From Haliclystus octoradiatus (Eukaryota > Cnidaria > Staurozoa > Stauromedusae > Haliclystidae), in NCBI GenBank assembly GCA_916610825.1, contig OU744452.1:19118830-19182829 (forward strand): a stretch of DNA of 64,000 nt, written 5' to 3'. Both the position numbers and the translations under genes were made by a program. Shown one piece after another: positions 54,819 to 64,000 of this stretch (positions within the stretch are counted from its first letter, which is position 1; each line of letters starts with the position of its first letter). The notes under the pieces were generated by a model. It did no database searches. It saw only the letters and a program-made list of their open reading frames with translations, and was not told where the DNA came from.

Positions 54819-56058
54819 GTAGGTGGTGGTAGTGGTGTAGGCATATATGCAACAACTTTTCCTGCATAAATACGGAAGTGTTTATCAGGATTTTCTAAGC
54901 GGGATTTTCCCAAGTTTGTTCTAAGGTCGAAAGCAGCTTTTTGCTCAGTCATCGTCATGTCAGGAGAGATGTAAACGTTTTTTCTCAACGGATTGTCTCT
55001 TAACTTTTTTCCTACTTTTAGAAGCTGCATGCGTTTCTGGGGAGTTAATTTTACTAACAAGGGGCGAATCTTACCAGGCTTTGTTACCCCCAATCTTTTT
55101 ACTGTAATAGGAATGTGATTAATATCAACCTCTATTTCTTGGATTAATGTTTCTACTAATTCTTTGTCAGAATAAACCTCATCGTCAGGTACCCCACTAA
55201 TTACAATATTGGAACTTCGTTCGCTCTGATCATTTTGTTCCCTGTTGATTTTCCTTGTAAGTTCCAGAACAATTGTTGGCTCAGATGTTTCAGTATTTTG
55301 GGGTACTGCTGCTCTATCAACAGAATTTTGATTTGCATTTTTTAAAGAATATAATTCATTTCTGAGTTCTACATTTTCTGCCGTTATTCCTTCTATTTTG
55401 TGATTTAAACAGTAGTTGTTGATATAAGTGCTTCAATTTGAGACTGCTGCATGTGAAGCTTGCTACTCAATTGCTCCATTTCAGATTGCATATGAACCAC
55501 CTCTTCATTTGTCGGAGATTTATTCCTTGCAAAACCACTTGTAATTCTACTGAAAAAATTTGTTCTGGTCGGTGTTTCCATGGATACCTGTTCTGTGGGG
55601 CTAGGGAGACCTGTTGCCCCAGATGATGTACAATCGAGGCTAGATATTTCACAATCATCAATATTCAAAATGGCGTCCGAACCACGAGGCAGATCAATTG
55701 CAATAAGTTGGATTGATTGCTTAATTGTATGGAATTCTGTTTCCTTGAATGCTGTCATAGCCAAAATAACAGGGCTAATTAAAACTATTTTACCTGTTTT
55801 ATAAATGGTGAACGTCTGATGTTTTGTTTTCTTCTTCGTGGCTGCGTTTGGTTTGAAAATCGTGAGCATTTCTTTGGCTTGTTTAGTCGAAGAGTCAACA
55901 AGGTCATGAGTATATTCAAGCCGATTGTAATGGACTATTAACGCAGATTTCCATTTAGCAATGCTGTCAGTTTTGAAAGACATATTATATACATGATCAC
56001 CTCTGTAATGTACTGTGATTTCGCTGGTTGTAACCTGGAATTCTGACTCGGATTGCAT
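54803..56058 (-). pseudogene. LINE ORF1 with frameshift (unit 4)
   Basis: One A is missing from the AAAACAG run near 55408, just after TTTV at the end of the coiled coil. It splits the 418-aa frame into an N-terminal 217-aa part and a C-terminal RRM-like part. Other sequence is close to the intact units. Confidence 0.88.
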
Positions 56059-56244
56059 TTTATCTGAGCCTATTAACTGGCTTGATCAGACTTTGAATAA
56101 TTAAATGAACAACACTGATGATAAGTATACCAATTTATCTTGTGTAGTAATATATATATAGATATTTGTTCTTTTGAATAATATAATAATAATGATATTT
56201 GTTACATAAATATGTTGGCAATATTGTGATGGCAGGAGCTCATC

Positions 56245-56562
<318 letters not shown>

Positions 56563-56947
56563 GTGTCATATATTTGCATCTCATTTCGAGATAAAACTTT
56601 TTATGGGATATACATGGTTATTACAAATTGAAATTGAATTAATAATATTTTAAATAATTAAATGATAAGATAAGAGGGTGGTATATTTGTTTCATATAGT
56701 ATAGTATATATATAAATATGTATATATATTTATTTATTTATTTATTTATTTATTTTTTTATTATTATTATTATTATTATTTTTTTTTTTTTGGTATTATC
56801 CCAATTGTTATGATTATTGTTCTCGCTATTGTCATTATCGTTACTATTGTCAAGTATAACATAAAGATTTGATACTCAACTACTATAGGCAATATGTTAT
56901 TATTATTACTACTACTATTATTTTCTTTTTTTTTTCTTTTTCTCCTT

Positions 56948-56987
<40 letters not shown>

Positions 56988-56990
56988 CTT

Positions 56991-59783
56991 TTATAAAGCT
57001 TCTCTGTTTTTGATGTATTTTGTACATGAAAGAATTGCTGGACATTTCATGATGTGATAGAGATCACTTGCATTTCCATTGCACTCTTGACAGTAGCAGC
57101 TTTCTTTAGGCTTATGGAAGATTTTATTAGTGCAAATTTCATGATGAAAGCCGTGAACGGACAATCTAGCAATGTAACTTCGGTTGCTTTGGTTGCATGC
57201 CTGCCAACTTAGAGTTTTTAGAATAGGTGCGTTTATGTAATCACCTGATAGCAGCGTATATACTTTTTGATTGCGTGCTTTGCTATATAATTCAATAGTA
57301 TTTGTTTCGAAAGGGTATTGACTCTTGATGTCTTCAACAAACGAAGGTGTATTACAGAAAATAAACATCAATGTGTTTGATGAATTTGTGTGGACACCAA
57401 GAGTACGTTTCAAATATGCTGCTTTTATTCTATCAAGATAGACAAGCTGATTTAATTTTAAAAATGGAGCTATGACTTCGAAGGCGTAAGTAATAACAGG
57501 AGAAACTTTCATATAGAAAACCATTGAAGCTGTAGTCAATGACACTCTTGGGAGGCTTTGCAAGGCACCAATAGTTACCATAGACTTGTTAAATTTATTT
57601 GATATATGATGTGTGAATGTCAATGTTTGTTGTAAGCATACACCAAGGTAATCATATGACTTGACAAATTCCACGATTTCATTTCCATAAATAAGGATAT
57701 CCGTTTTCTTGAGTGCACCTCCTTTTCTAAACTTTACTATTTTGCTTTTCTTGAGGTTTACAAACAGCTGGTTTTCATTACACCAATTAAATAAAACATT
57801 GAGTCCGCTCTGTAAGGCGTCTTTACTAGAGGAATACAATACTAAATCATCAGCATAAAATAAAAATTTGAGATCTGTACAAGAGGTTCTCAACTGCGTA
57901 GCAAGATCAGCAATAAATAAAATAAACAATGTTGGAGAAAGGCAATCTCCTTGGACAACTCCATGATTTTGCTCAATTGATTTTGAATAATTGAGACCAT
58001 CGTCAATAGAAATATGATTATCTTGTAATAATGCAGAAATTAAACGTAATATCAAACCATTCACACCAAAATCTTGTTTCAATTTTGTGATCAACTTAAA
58101 ACGGTTGACATTGTCAAAAGCTTTCGTAAAGTCTATAAAGCAAGAGTACATGTGCCGCTTCCCTTTGGATTGGGAAAATTGGTTAAAAATATCATTTATT
58201 AAAATATTTAAAGGTTGTATAGTACCTTTGTTCTCTTGAAAGCCAAATTGTTCAGGTGGAACTAAGTGAAATATATTGTCTTTAAAACGACGATTAAGAA
58301 GTGTAGTAAGTACTTTGAGAGGACAGCATAAAAGAGATATACCACGATAATTATTTGGATCTATTTTTAGACCTTTACCTTTATACAGAAGCATAACTAT
58401 GCTGCAACACCAGCGCTGTGGGATCTTACCAAGATTCAAACATAAATTAAAAAACATTGTCCACAATGGAAGTAGTTGTTCAATTGAAAACTTCAAATGT
58501 TCATTTGTAATGTTATCTAATCCAGTAGCTTTATGATCTGAAGTTGACAAAATCGCATCAAGGACTTCTTCCTCCTCAAATAATGAATTGTACCAATTAT
58601 CAGAGGAGAAGTCAATAGATGTATGATCAAGAAGAGTCGTTTTACCTGATGGATTAAGTAGCTTTTGGAAATGGTTTTCTAAGATATCCAGTGGGATAGA
58701 TAGCGGTTGCCTTACTTTAGATTTCTTGAATAGTAACCATGGCTTTTTCTGAGATATTTCAATTGTTTTGATTAATAATTTTTCTTCGTATTGAGTTTTC
58801 TTGTAATGTAATAACTTATGGTACTGTTTTCTCTCCTCTGAATAATGGTCACGTAAATTGATGTCATTTGAATCATGCATTATTTTGTTGAATAAGGATA
58901 ATACGTAATTCTTGTGAGATTTACATTCATCGTCAAACCATGGTTTATGATAATGCGACTTGGTAGCATGAGGCGGACAACAGTCTTTTAAAGCGGTTTC
59001 GATTAATGTAAAAGCTTTCTCTAAATTATTATTAATGATTGCTTCTTTAGCAAGGTTTAAATTTGGGTGAACACTGAGTTTATTTGTATTTACAGTTCTC
59101 TTTAGTTTCTGTTGATGCCGTTGGATGAGTAACTGAGAAGATTTGGGAAACGCCCATTTAGAAATGACTTTTTGATGCTTGCGAGCTATCGAATGTTCAA
59201 TATGATGTTCAAGTACAGTTTGTGCGATACAATTAGTAAATACGAGATCTATTGTGCTTTTACCAGAATGTGAGACATAAGTAAAATCATTTTTATTATT
59301 CAATAATATGAATCCAAGATCGTTCAATTGTTTAACTAAAGACGTACCACGATTTCCAGAATCAATCCGACAATTAAAATCACCAGAAACAATAGAAGGC
59401 AAATTTTTATTTGCATTAGTCAAAGCATTTGATATTTCATAAAGAATGGTAGTAACAGTAGTATTAGGTTGGAAGTAAAATAAAAATATATTGCAATAAG
59501 TTGTCGTTATTCCGATACAGCATTCTTGTTGTAGCAAACTTTTGGGATTTAATTCCCTTTTACAAAGAATTGAAAGACCACCACGGGGACAAGTCCCATC
59601 ACCAGTGGGATCTCTGGCACTTACCATAAATGAATAATGATTTGGGAATGTTGTTGGTGTATCTTTGATAAAAGTTTCTGTTAGTAAAAGTATGTCACAA
59701 TCAGAGAAAGGGTCAGTTTTAGGGCATAATTTCAATAATCCGTTCAATCCTTCGACATTCCAGAGACAAGTAGTGAATGTGAG
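56991..59783 (-). CDS. LINE ORF2, endonuclease-reverse transcriptase (unit 5)
   Basis: 930 open codons after the ORF1 UGA. It matches unit 1 except WFDDECKSH for WFDAECKSH and KIMHDSND for KIMRDSND. All RT boxes and the endonuclease E, D and N positions described for unit 1 are kept. No ATG at the start. Confidence 0.92.
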   Translation of the reverse strand, partial: LTFTTCLWNVEGLNGLLKLCPKTDPFSDCDILLLTETFIKDTPTTFPNHYSFMVSARDPTGDGTCPRGGLSILCKRELNPKSLLQQECCIGITTTYCNIFLFYFQPNTTVTTILYEISNALTNANKNLPSIVSGDFNCRIDSGNRGTSLVKQLNDLGFILLNNKNDFTYVSHSGKSTIDLVFTNCIAQTVLEHHIEHSIARKHQKVISKWAFPKSSQLLIQRHQQKLKRTVNTNKLSVHPNLNLAKEAIINNNLEKAFTLIETALKDCCPPHATKSHYHKPWFDDECKSHKNYVLSLFNKIMHDSNDINLRDHYSEERKQYHKLLHYKKTQYEEKLLIKTIEISQKKPWLLFKKSKVRQPLSIPLDILENHFQKLLNPSGKTTLLDHTSIDFSSDNWYNSLFEEEEVLDAILSTSDHKATGLDNITNEHLKFSIEQLLPLWTMFFNLCLNLGKIPQRWCCSIVMLLYKGKGLKIDPNNYRGISLLCCPLKVLTTLLNRRFKDNIFHLVPPEQFGFQENKGTIQPLNILINDIFNQFSQSKGKRHMYSCFIDFTKAFDNVNRFKLITKLKQDFGVNGLILRLISALLQDNHISIDDGLNYSKSIEQNHGVVQGDCLSPTLFILFIADLATQLRTSCTDLKFLFYADDLVLYSSSKDALQSGLNVLFNWCNENQLFVNLKKSKIVKFRKGGALKKTDILIYGNEIVEFVKSYDYLGVCLQQTLTFTHHISNKFNKSMVTIGALQSLPRVSLTTASMVFYMKVSPVITYAFEVIAPFLKLNQLVYLDRIKAAYLKRTLGVHTNSSNTLMFIFCNTPSFVEDIKSQYPFETNTIELYSKARNQKVYTLLSGDYINAPILKTLSWQACNQSNRSYIARLSVHGFHHEICTNKIFHKPKESCYCQECNGNASDLYHIMKCPAILSCTKYIKNREAL

Positions 59784-59799
59784 TCAATCTACTACTTGT
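59766..59799 (-). promoter_or_regulatory. Recoding hairpin (unit 5)
   Basis: Same 9-bp stem around the UGA at 59786-59784 as in units 1-3. Confidence 0.58.
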
Positions 59800-61040
59800 G
59801 CAGGTGGTGGTAGTGGTGTAGGCATATATGCAACAACTTTTCCTGCATAAATACGGAAATGTTTATCAGGATTTTCTAAGCGGGATTTTCTCAAGTTTGT
59901 TCTAAGGTCGAAAGCAGCTTTTTGTTCATTCATCGTCATGTCAGGAGAGATGTAAACGTTTTTTCTCAACGGATTGTCTCTTAACTTTTTCCCTGCTTTT
60001 AGAAGCTGCATGCGTTTCTGGGGAGTTAATTTTACTAACAAGGGGCGAATCTTACCAGGCTTTGTTACCCCCAATCTTTTTACTGTAATAGGAATGTGAT
60101 TAATATCAACCTCTATTTCTTGGATTAATGTTTCTACTAATTCTTTGTCAGAATAAACCTCATCGTCAGGTACCCCACTAATTACAATATTGGAACTTCG
60201 TTCGTTCTGATCATTTTGTTCCCTGTTGATTTTCCTTGTAAGTTCCAGAACAATTGTTGGCTCAGATGTTGCAGTATTTTGGGATACTGCTGCTCTATCA
60301 ACAGAATTTTGATTTGTATTTTTTAAAGAATATAATTCATTTCTGAGTTCTACATTTTCTGCCGTTATTCCTTCTATTTTGTGATTTAAAACAGTAGTTG
60401 TTGATATAAGTGCTTCAATTTGAGACTGCTGCATGTGAAGCTTGCTACTCAATTGCTCCATTTCAGATTGCATATGAACCACCTCTTCATTTGTCGGAGA
60501 TTTATTCCTTGCAAAACCACTTGTAATTCTGCTGAAAAAATTTGTTCTGGTCGGTGTTTCCATGGATACCTGTTCTGTGGGGCTATGGAGACCTGTTGCC
60601 CCAGACGATGTACAATCGAGGCTAGATATATCACAATCATCAATATTCAAAATGGCGTCCGAACCACGAGGCAGATCAATTGCAATAAGTTGGATTGATT
60701 GCTTAATTGTATGGAATTCTGTTTCCTTGAATGCTGTCATAGCCAAAATAACAGGGCTAATTAAAACTATTTTACCTGTTTTATAAATGGTGAACGTCAG
60801 GTGTTTTGTTTTCTTCTTCGTGGCTGCGTTTGGTTTGAAAATCGTGAGCATTTCTTTGGCTTGTTTAGTCGAAGAGTCAACAAGGTCATGAGTATATTCA
60901 AGCCGATTGTAATGGACTATTAACGCAGATTTCCATTTAGCAATGCTGTCAGTTTTGAAAGACATATTATATACATGATCACCTCTGTAATGTACTGTTA
61001 TTTCGCTGGTTGTAACCTGGAATTCTGACTCGGATTGCAT
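59784..61040 (-). CDS. LINE ORF1 (unit 5)
   Basis: 418 aa, complete. It carries TGLHSPTEQ for TGLPSPTEQ in the linker, and LKNTNQNSVDRAAVSQN near the start of the RRM-like half. Coiled coil and RRM-like motifs are unchanged. Confidence 0.85.
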   Translation of the reverse strand: MQSESEFQVTTSEITVHYRGDHVYNMSFKTDSIAKWKSALIVHYNRLEYTHDLVDSSTKQAKEMLTIFKPNAATKKKTKHLTFTIYKTGKIVLISPVILAMTAFKETEFHTIKQSIQLIAIDLPRGSDAILNIDDCDISSLDCTSSGATGLHSPTEQVSMETPTRTNFFSRITSGFARNKSPTNEEVVHMQSEMEQLSSKLHMQQSQIEALISTTTVLNHKIEGITAENVELRNELYSLKNTNQNSVDRAAVSQNTATSEPTIVLELTRKINREQNDQNERSSNIVISGVPDDEVYSDKELVETLIQEIEVDINHIPITVKRLGVTKPGKIRPLLVKLTPQKRMQLLKAGKKLRDNPLRKNVYISPDMTMNEQKAAFDLRTNLRKSRLENPDKHFRIYAGKVVAYMPTPLPPPAQVVD

Positions 61041-61228
61041 TTTATCTGAGCCTATTAACTGGCTTGATCAGACTTTGAATAATTAAATGAACAACACTGA
61101 TGATAAGTATACCAATTTATCTTGTGTAGTAATATATATATATAGATATTTGTTCTTTTGAAAAATATAATAATAATGATATTTGTTACATAAATATGTT
61201 GGCAATATTGTGATGGCAGGAGCTCATC

Positions 61229-61565
<337 letters not shown>

Positions 61566-61946
61566 GTGTCATATATTTGCATCTCATTTCGAGATAAAAC
61601 TCTTTATGGGATATACATGGTTATTACAATTGAAATTGAATTCATAATATTTTAAATAATTAAATGATAAGATAAGAGGTTGGTATATTTGTTTCATATA
61701 GTATAGTATATATATAAATATGTATATATATTTATTTATTTATTTATTTATTTATTTATTTTTTTTTATTATTATTATTTTATTTTTTTGTTGTTGGTAT
61801 TATCCCAATTGTTATGATTATTGTTCTCGCTATTGTTATTATCGTTACTATTGTCAAGTAGAACATAAAGATTTGATACTTATTATTATGGGTAATATGT
61901 TATTATTATTATTATTATTATATATATATTTTTTTTTTTTTTTCTT

Positions 61947-62067
61947 TTATAAAGCTTCTCTGTTTTTGATGTATTTTGTACATGAAAGAATTGCTGGACA
62001 TTTCATGATGTGATAGAGATCACTTGCATTTCCATTGCACTCTTGACAGTAGCAGCTTTCTTTAGGC

Positions 62068-62070
<3 letters not shown>
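61947..62070 (-). pseudogene. LINE ORF2 C-terminal stub (unit 6)
   Basis: 40 codons ending at the normal stop with the Cys-His motif CYCQECNGN...HIMKCP. By chance it is in frame with the tail of unit 7, giving a 73-codon chimeric frame of INQS repeats plus Cys-His motif. No functional meaning is claimed. Confidence 0.88.

Positions 62071-62151
<81 letters not shown>
62071..62151 (-). repeat. (TCAA)n tail of unit 7
   Basis: About 20 tetranucleotides inserted next to the truncated ORF2 stub of unit 6. Confidence 0.94.
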
Positions 62152-62536
62152 GTGTCATATATTTGCATCTCATTTCGAGATAAAACTTTTTATGGGATAT
62201 ACATGGTTATTACAAATTGAAATTGAATTAATAATATTTTAAATAATTAAATGATAAGATAAGAGGGTGGTATATTTGTTTCATATAGTATAGTATATAT
62301 ATAAATATGTATATATATTTATTTATTTATTTATTTATTTATTTTTTTATTATTATTATTATTATTATTTTTTTTTTTTTGGTATTATCCCAATTGTTAT
62401 GATTATTGTTCTCGCTATTGTCATTATCGTTACTATTGTCAAGTAGAACATAAAGATTTGATACTCAACTACTATAGGCAATATGTTATTATTATTACTA
62501 CTACTATTATTTTCTTTTTTTTTTCTTTTTCTCCTT

Positions 62537-62570
<34 letters not shown>

Positions 62571-62575
62571 CTCTT

Positions 62576-64000
62576 TTATAAAGCTTCTCTGTTTTTGATG
62601 TATTTTGTACATGAAAGAATTGCTGGACATTTCATGATGTGATAGAGATCACTTGCATTTCCATTGCACTCTTGACAGTAGCAGCTTTCTTTAGGCTTAT
62701 GGAAGATTTTATTAGTGCAAATTTCATGATGAAAGCCGTGAACGGACAATCTAGCAATGTAACTTCGGTTGCTTTGGTTGCATGCCTGCCAACTTAGAGT
62801 TTTTAGAATAGGTGCGTTTATGTAATCACCTGATAGCAGCGTATATACTTTTTGATTGCGTGCTTTGCTATATAATTCAATAGTATTTGTTTCGAAAGGG
62901 TATTGACTCTTGATGTCTTCAACAAACGAAGGTGTATTACAGAAAATAAACATCAATGTGTTTGATGAATTTGTGTGGACACCAAGAGTACGTTTCAAAT
63001 ATGCTGCTTTTATTCTATCAAGATAGACAAGCTGATTTAATTTTAAAAATGGAGCTATGACTTCGAAGGCGTAAGTAATAACAGGAGAAACTTTCATATA
63101 GAAAACCATTGAAGCTGTAGTCAATGACACTCTTGGGAGGCTTTGCAAGGCACCAATAGTTACCATAGACTTGTTAAATTTATTTGATATATGATGTGTG
63201 AATGTCAATGTTTGTTGTAAGCATACACCAAGGTAATCATATGACTTGACAAATTCCACGATTTCATTTCCATAAATAAGGATATCCGTTTTCTTGAGTG
63301 CACCTCCTTTTCTAAACTTTACTATTTTGCTTTTCTTGAGGTTTACAAACAGCTGGTTTTCATTACACCAATTAAATAAAACATTGAGTCCGCTCTGTAA
63401 GGCGTCTTTACTAGAGGAATACAATACTAAATCATCAGCATAAAATAAAAATTTGAGATCTGTACAAGAGGTTCTCAACTGCGTAGCAAGATCAGCAATA
63501 AATAAAATAAACAATGTTGGAGAAAGGCAATCTCCTTGGACAACTCCATGATTTTGCTCAATTGATTTTGAATAATTGAGACCATCGTCAATAGAAATAT
63601 GATTATCTTGTAATAATGCAGAAATTAAACGTAATATCAAACCATTCACACCAAAATCTTGTTTCAATTTTGTGATCAACTTAAAACGGTTGACATTGTC
63701 AAAAGCTTTCGTAAAGTCTATAAAGCAAGAGTACATGTGCCGCTTCCCTTTGGATTGGGAAAATTGGTTAAAAATATCATTTATTAAAATATTTAAAGGT
63801 TGTATAGTACCTTTGTTCTCTTGAAAGCCAAATTGTTCAGGTGGAACTAAGTGAAATATATTGTCTTTAAAACGACGATTAAGAAGTGTAGTAAGTACTT
63901 TGAGAGGACAGCATAAAAGAGATATACCACGATAATTATTTGGATCTATTTTTAGACCTTTACCTTTATACAGAAGCATAACTATGCTGCAACACCAGCG
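62576..64000 (-). CDS. LINE ORF2, partial (unit 7)
   Basis: About 475 codons of the C-terminal half are in view without a stop, from LLYKGKGLKIDPNNYRG through FYADDLVLYSS and the Cys-His motif to REAL and TAA. Over this stretch the residues appear the same as in unit 1. The N-terminal half is cut by the window edge. Confidence 0.9.
   Translation of the reverse strand, partial: RWCCSIVMLLYKGKGLKIDPNNYRGISLLCCPLKVLTTLLNRRFKDNIFHLVPPEQFGFQENKGTIQPLNILINDIFNQFSQSKGKRHMYSCFIDFTKAFDNVNRFKLITKLKQDFGVNGLILRLISALLQDNHISIDDGLNYSKSIEQNHGVVQGDCLSPTLFILFIADLATQLRTSCTDLKFLFYADDLVLYSSSKDALQSGLNVLFNWCNENQLFVNLKKSKIVKFRKGGALKKTDILIYGNEIVEFVKSYDYLGVCLQQTLTFTHHISNKFNKSMVTIGALQSLPRVSLTTASMVFYMKVSPVITYAFEVIAPFLKLNQLVYLDRIKAAYLKRTLGVHTNSSNTLMFIFCNTPSFVEDIKSQYPFETNTIELYSKARNQKVYTLLSGDYINAPILKTLSWQACNQSNRSYIARLSVHGFHHEICTNKIFHKPKESCYCQECNGNASDLYHIMKCPAILSCTKYIKNREAL

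Larger units (their letters stand above)
51344..56244 (-). mobile_element. Array LINE unit 4, defective, full 5' end
   Basis: The 5' end is complete (GATGAGCTCCTGCC on the minus strand at 56244). Both ORFs are broken by point lesions, and the 3' UTR is interrupted by a 198-bp MITE (51705-51902). It shares the ORF2 nonsense codon with unit 2. Confidence 0.92.
62071..64000 (-). mobile_element. Array LINE unit 7, continues beyond the window
   Basis: An 81-bp tail, a 3' UTR identical in type to units 1 and 5, and the RT half of ORF2. The 5' part lies outside the window, so the array continues to the right. Confidence 0.92.

Noticed and set aside
56776..57057. Lys-rich and Phe-rich frames over the long A/T run
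   Set aside because: They are low-complexity translations of the LINE 3' UTR.

Overview
The window is nuclear DNA from an AT-rich invertebrate animal genome. Spliced exons of secreted, cysteine-rich modules (F-type lectin, PAN/apple, thrombospondin type 1) point to Metazoa. The species cannot be fixed from the sequence; a tunicate or another marine invertebrate would fit. Host genes are few and small. Most of the window is transposable elements, and the right 26 kb is a continuous array of one LINE family.

Layout. 1-3091 is AT-rich DNA with no recognised gene. 3092-11257 is bounded by inverted TACACTCTTAAAA ends with GGTGTAAAT-type subterminal repeats, which suggests a large DNA transposon. 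Inside it lies a Penelope-like element (PLE) cluster: one full unit with an intact 712-aa reverse transcriptase/GIY-YIG ORF, a truncated direct copy and a truncated inverted copy. A hammerhead-ribozyme-like motif sits beside them. A further PLE fragment is at 11791-12136. 12929-14041 holds the last two exons of an F-type lectin gene. 14-24 kb is mostly unexplained intergenic DNA with small palindromic or MITE-like repeats and tRNA-derived, SINE-like pieces. 24911-25744 is a probable two-exon gene for a secreted PAN-domain protein. 27528-27692 is a lone thrombospondin type 1 exon. 28937-29640 is a degenerate tandem repeat of about 155 bp.

29690-37320 is a decayed LINE on the plus strand. It is split by a young Ty3/gypsy element at 31742-36890, which has 118-bp LTRs differing at one base, a CGAAC target duplication, a primer-binding site and one 1502-aa gag-pol ORF on the minus strand.

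37641-64000 is a head-to-tail series of seven units of one LINE family, all on the minus strand. Every unit ends in a (TCAA)n tail and every 5' end abuts the tail of the next unit. Three units (1, 3 and 5) keep both ORFs open, units 2 and 4 are broken, unit 6 is a 3' stub and unit 7 runs off the window. The varied 5' truncation points at the same microsatellite indicate repeated insertion into the family's own tails. In all five ORF1/ORF2 junctions the two ORFs share a frame and are separated by one UGA. That UGA sits in the 16-nt loop of a perfect 9-bp hairpin, and there is no AUG at the start of ORF2, so a recoding mechanism is likely. These two features are the most interesting content of the window.
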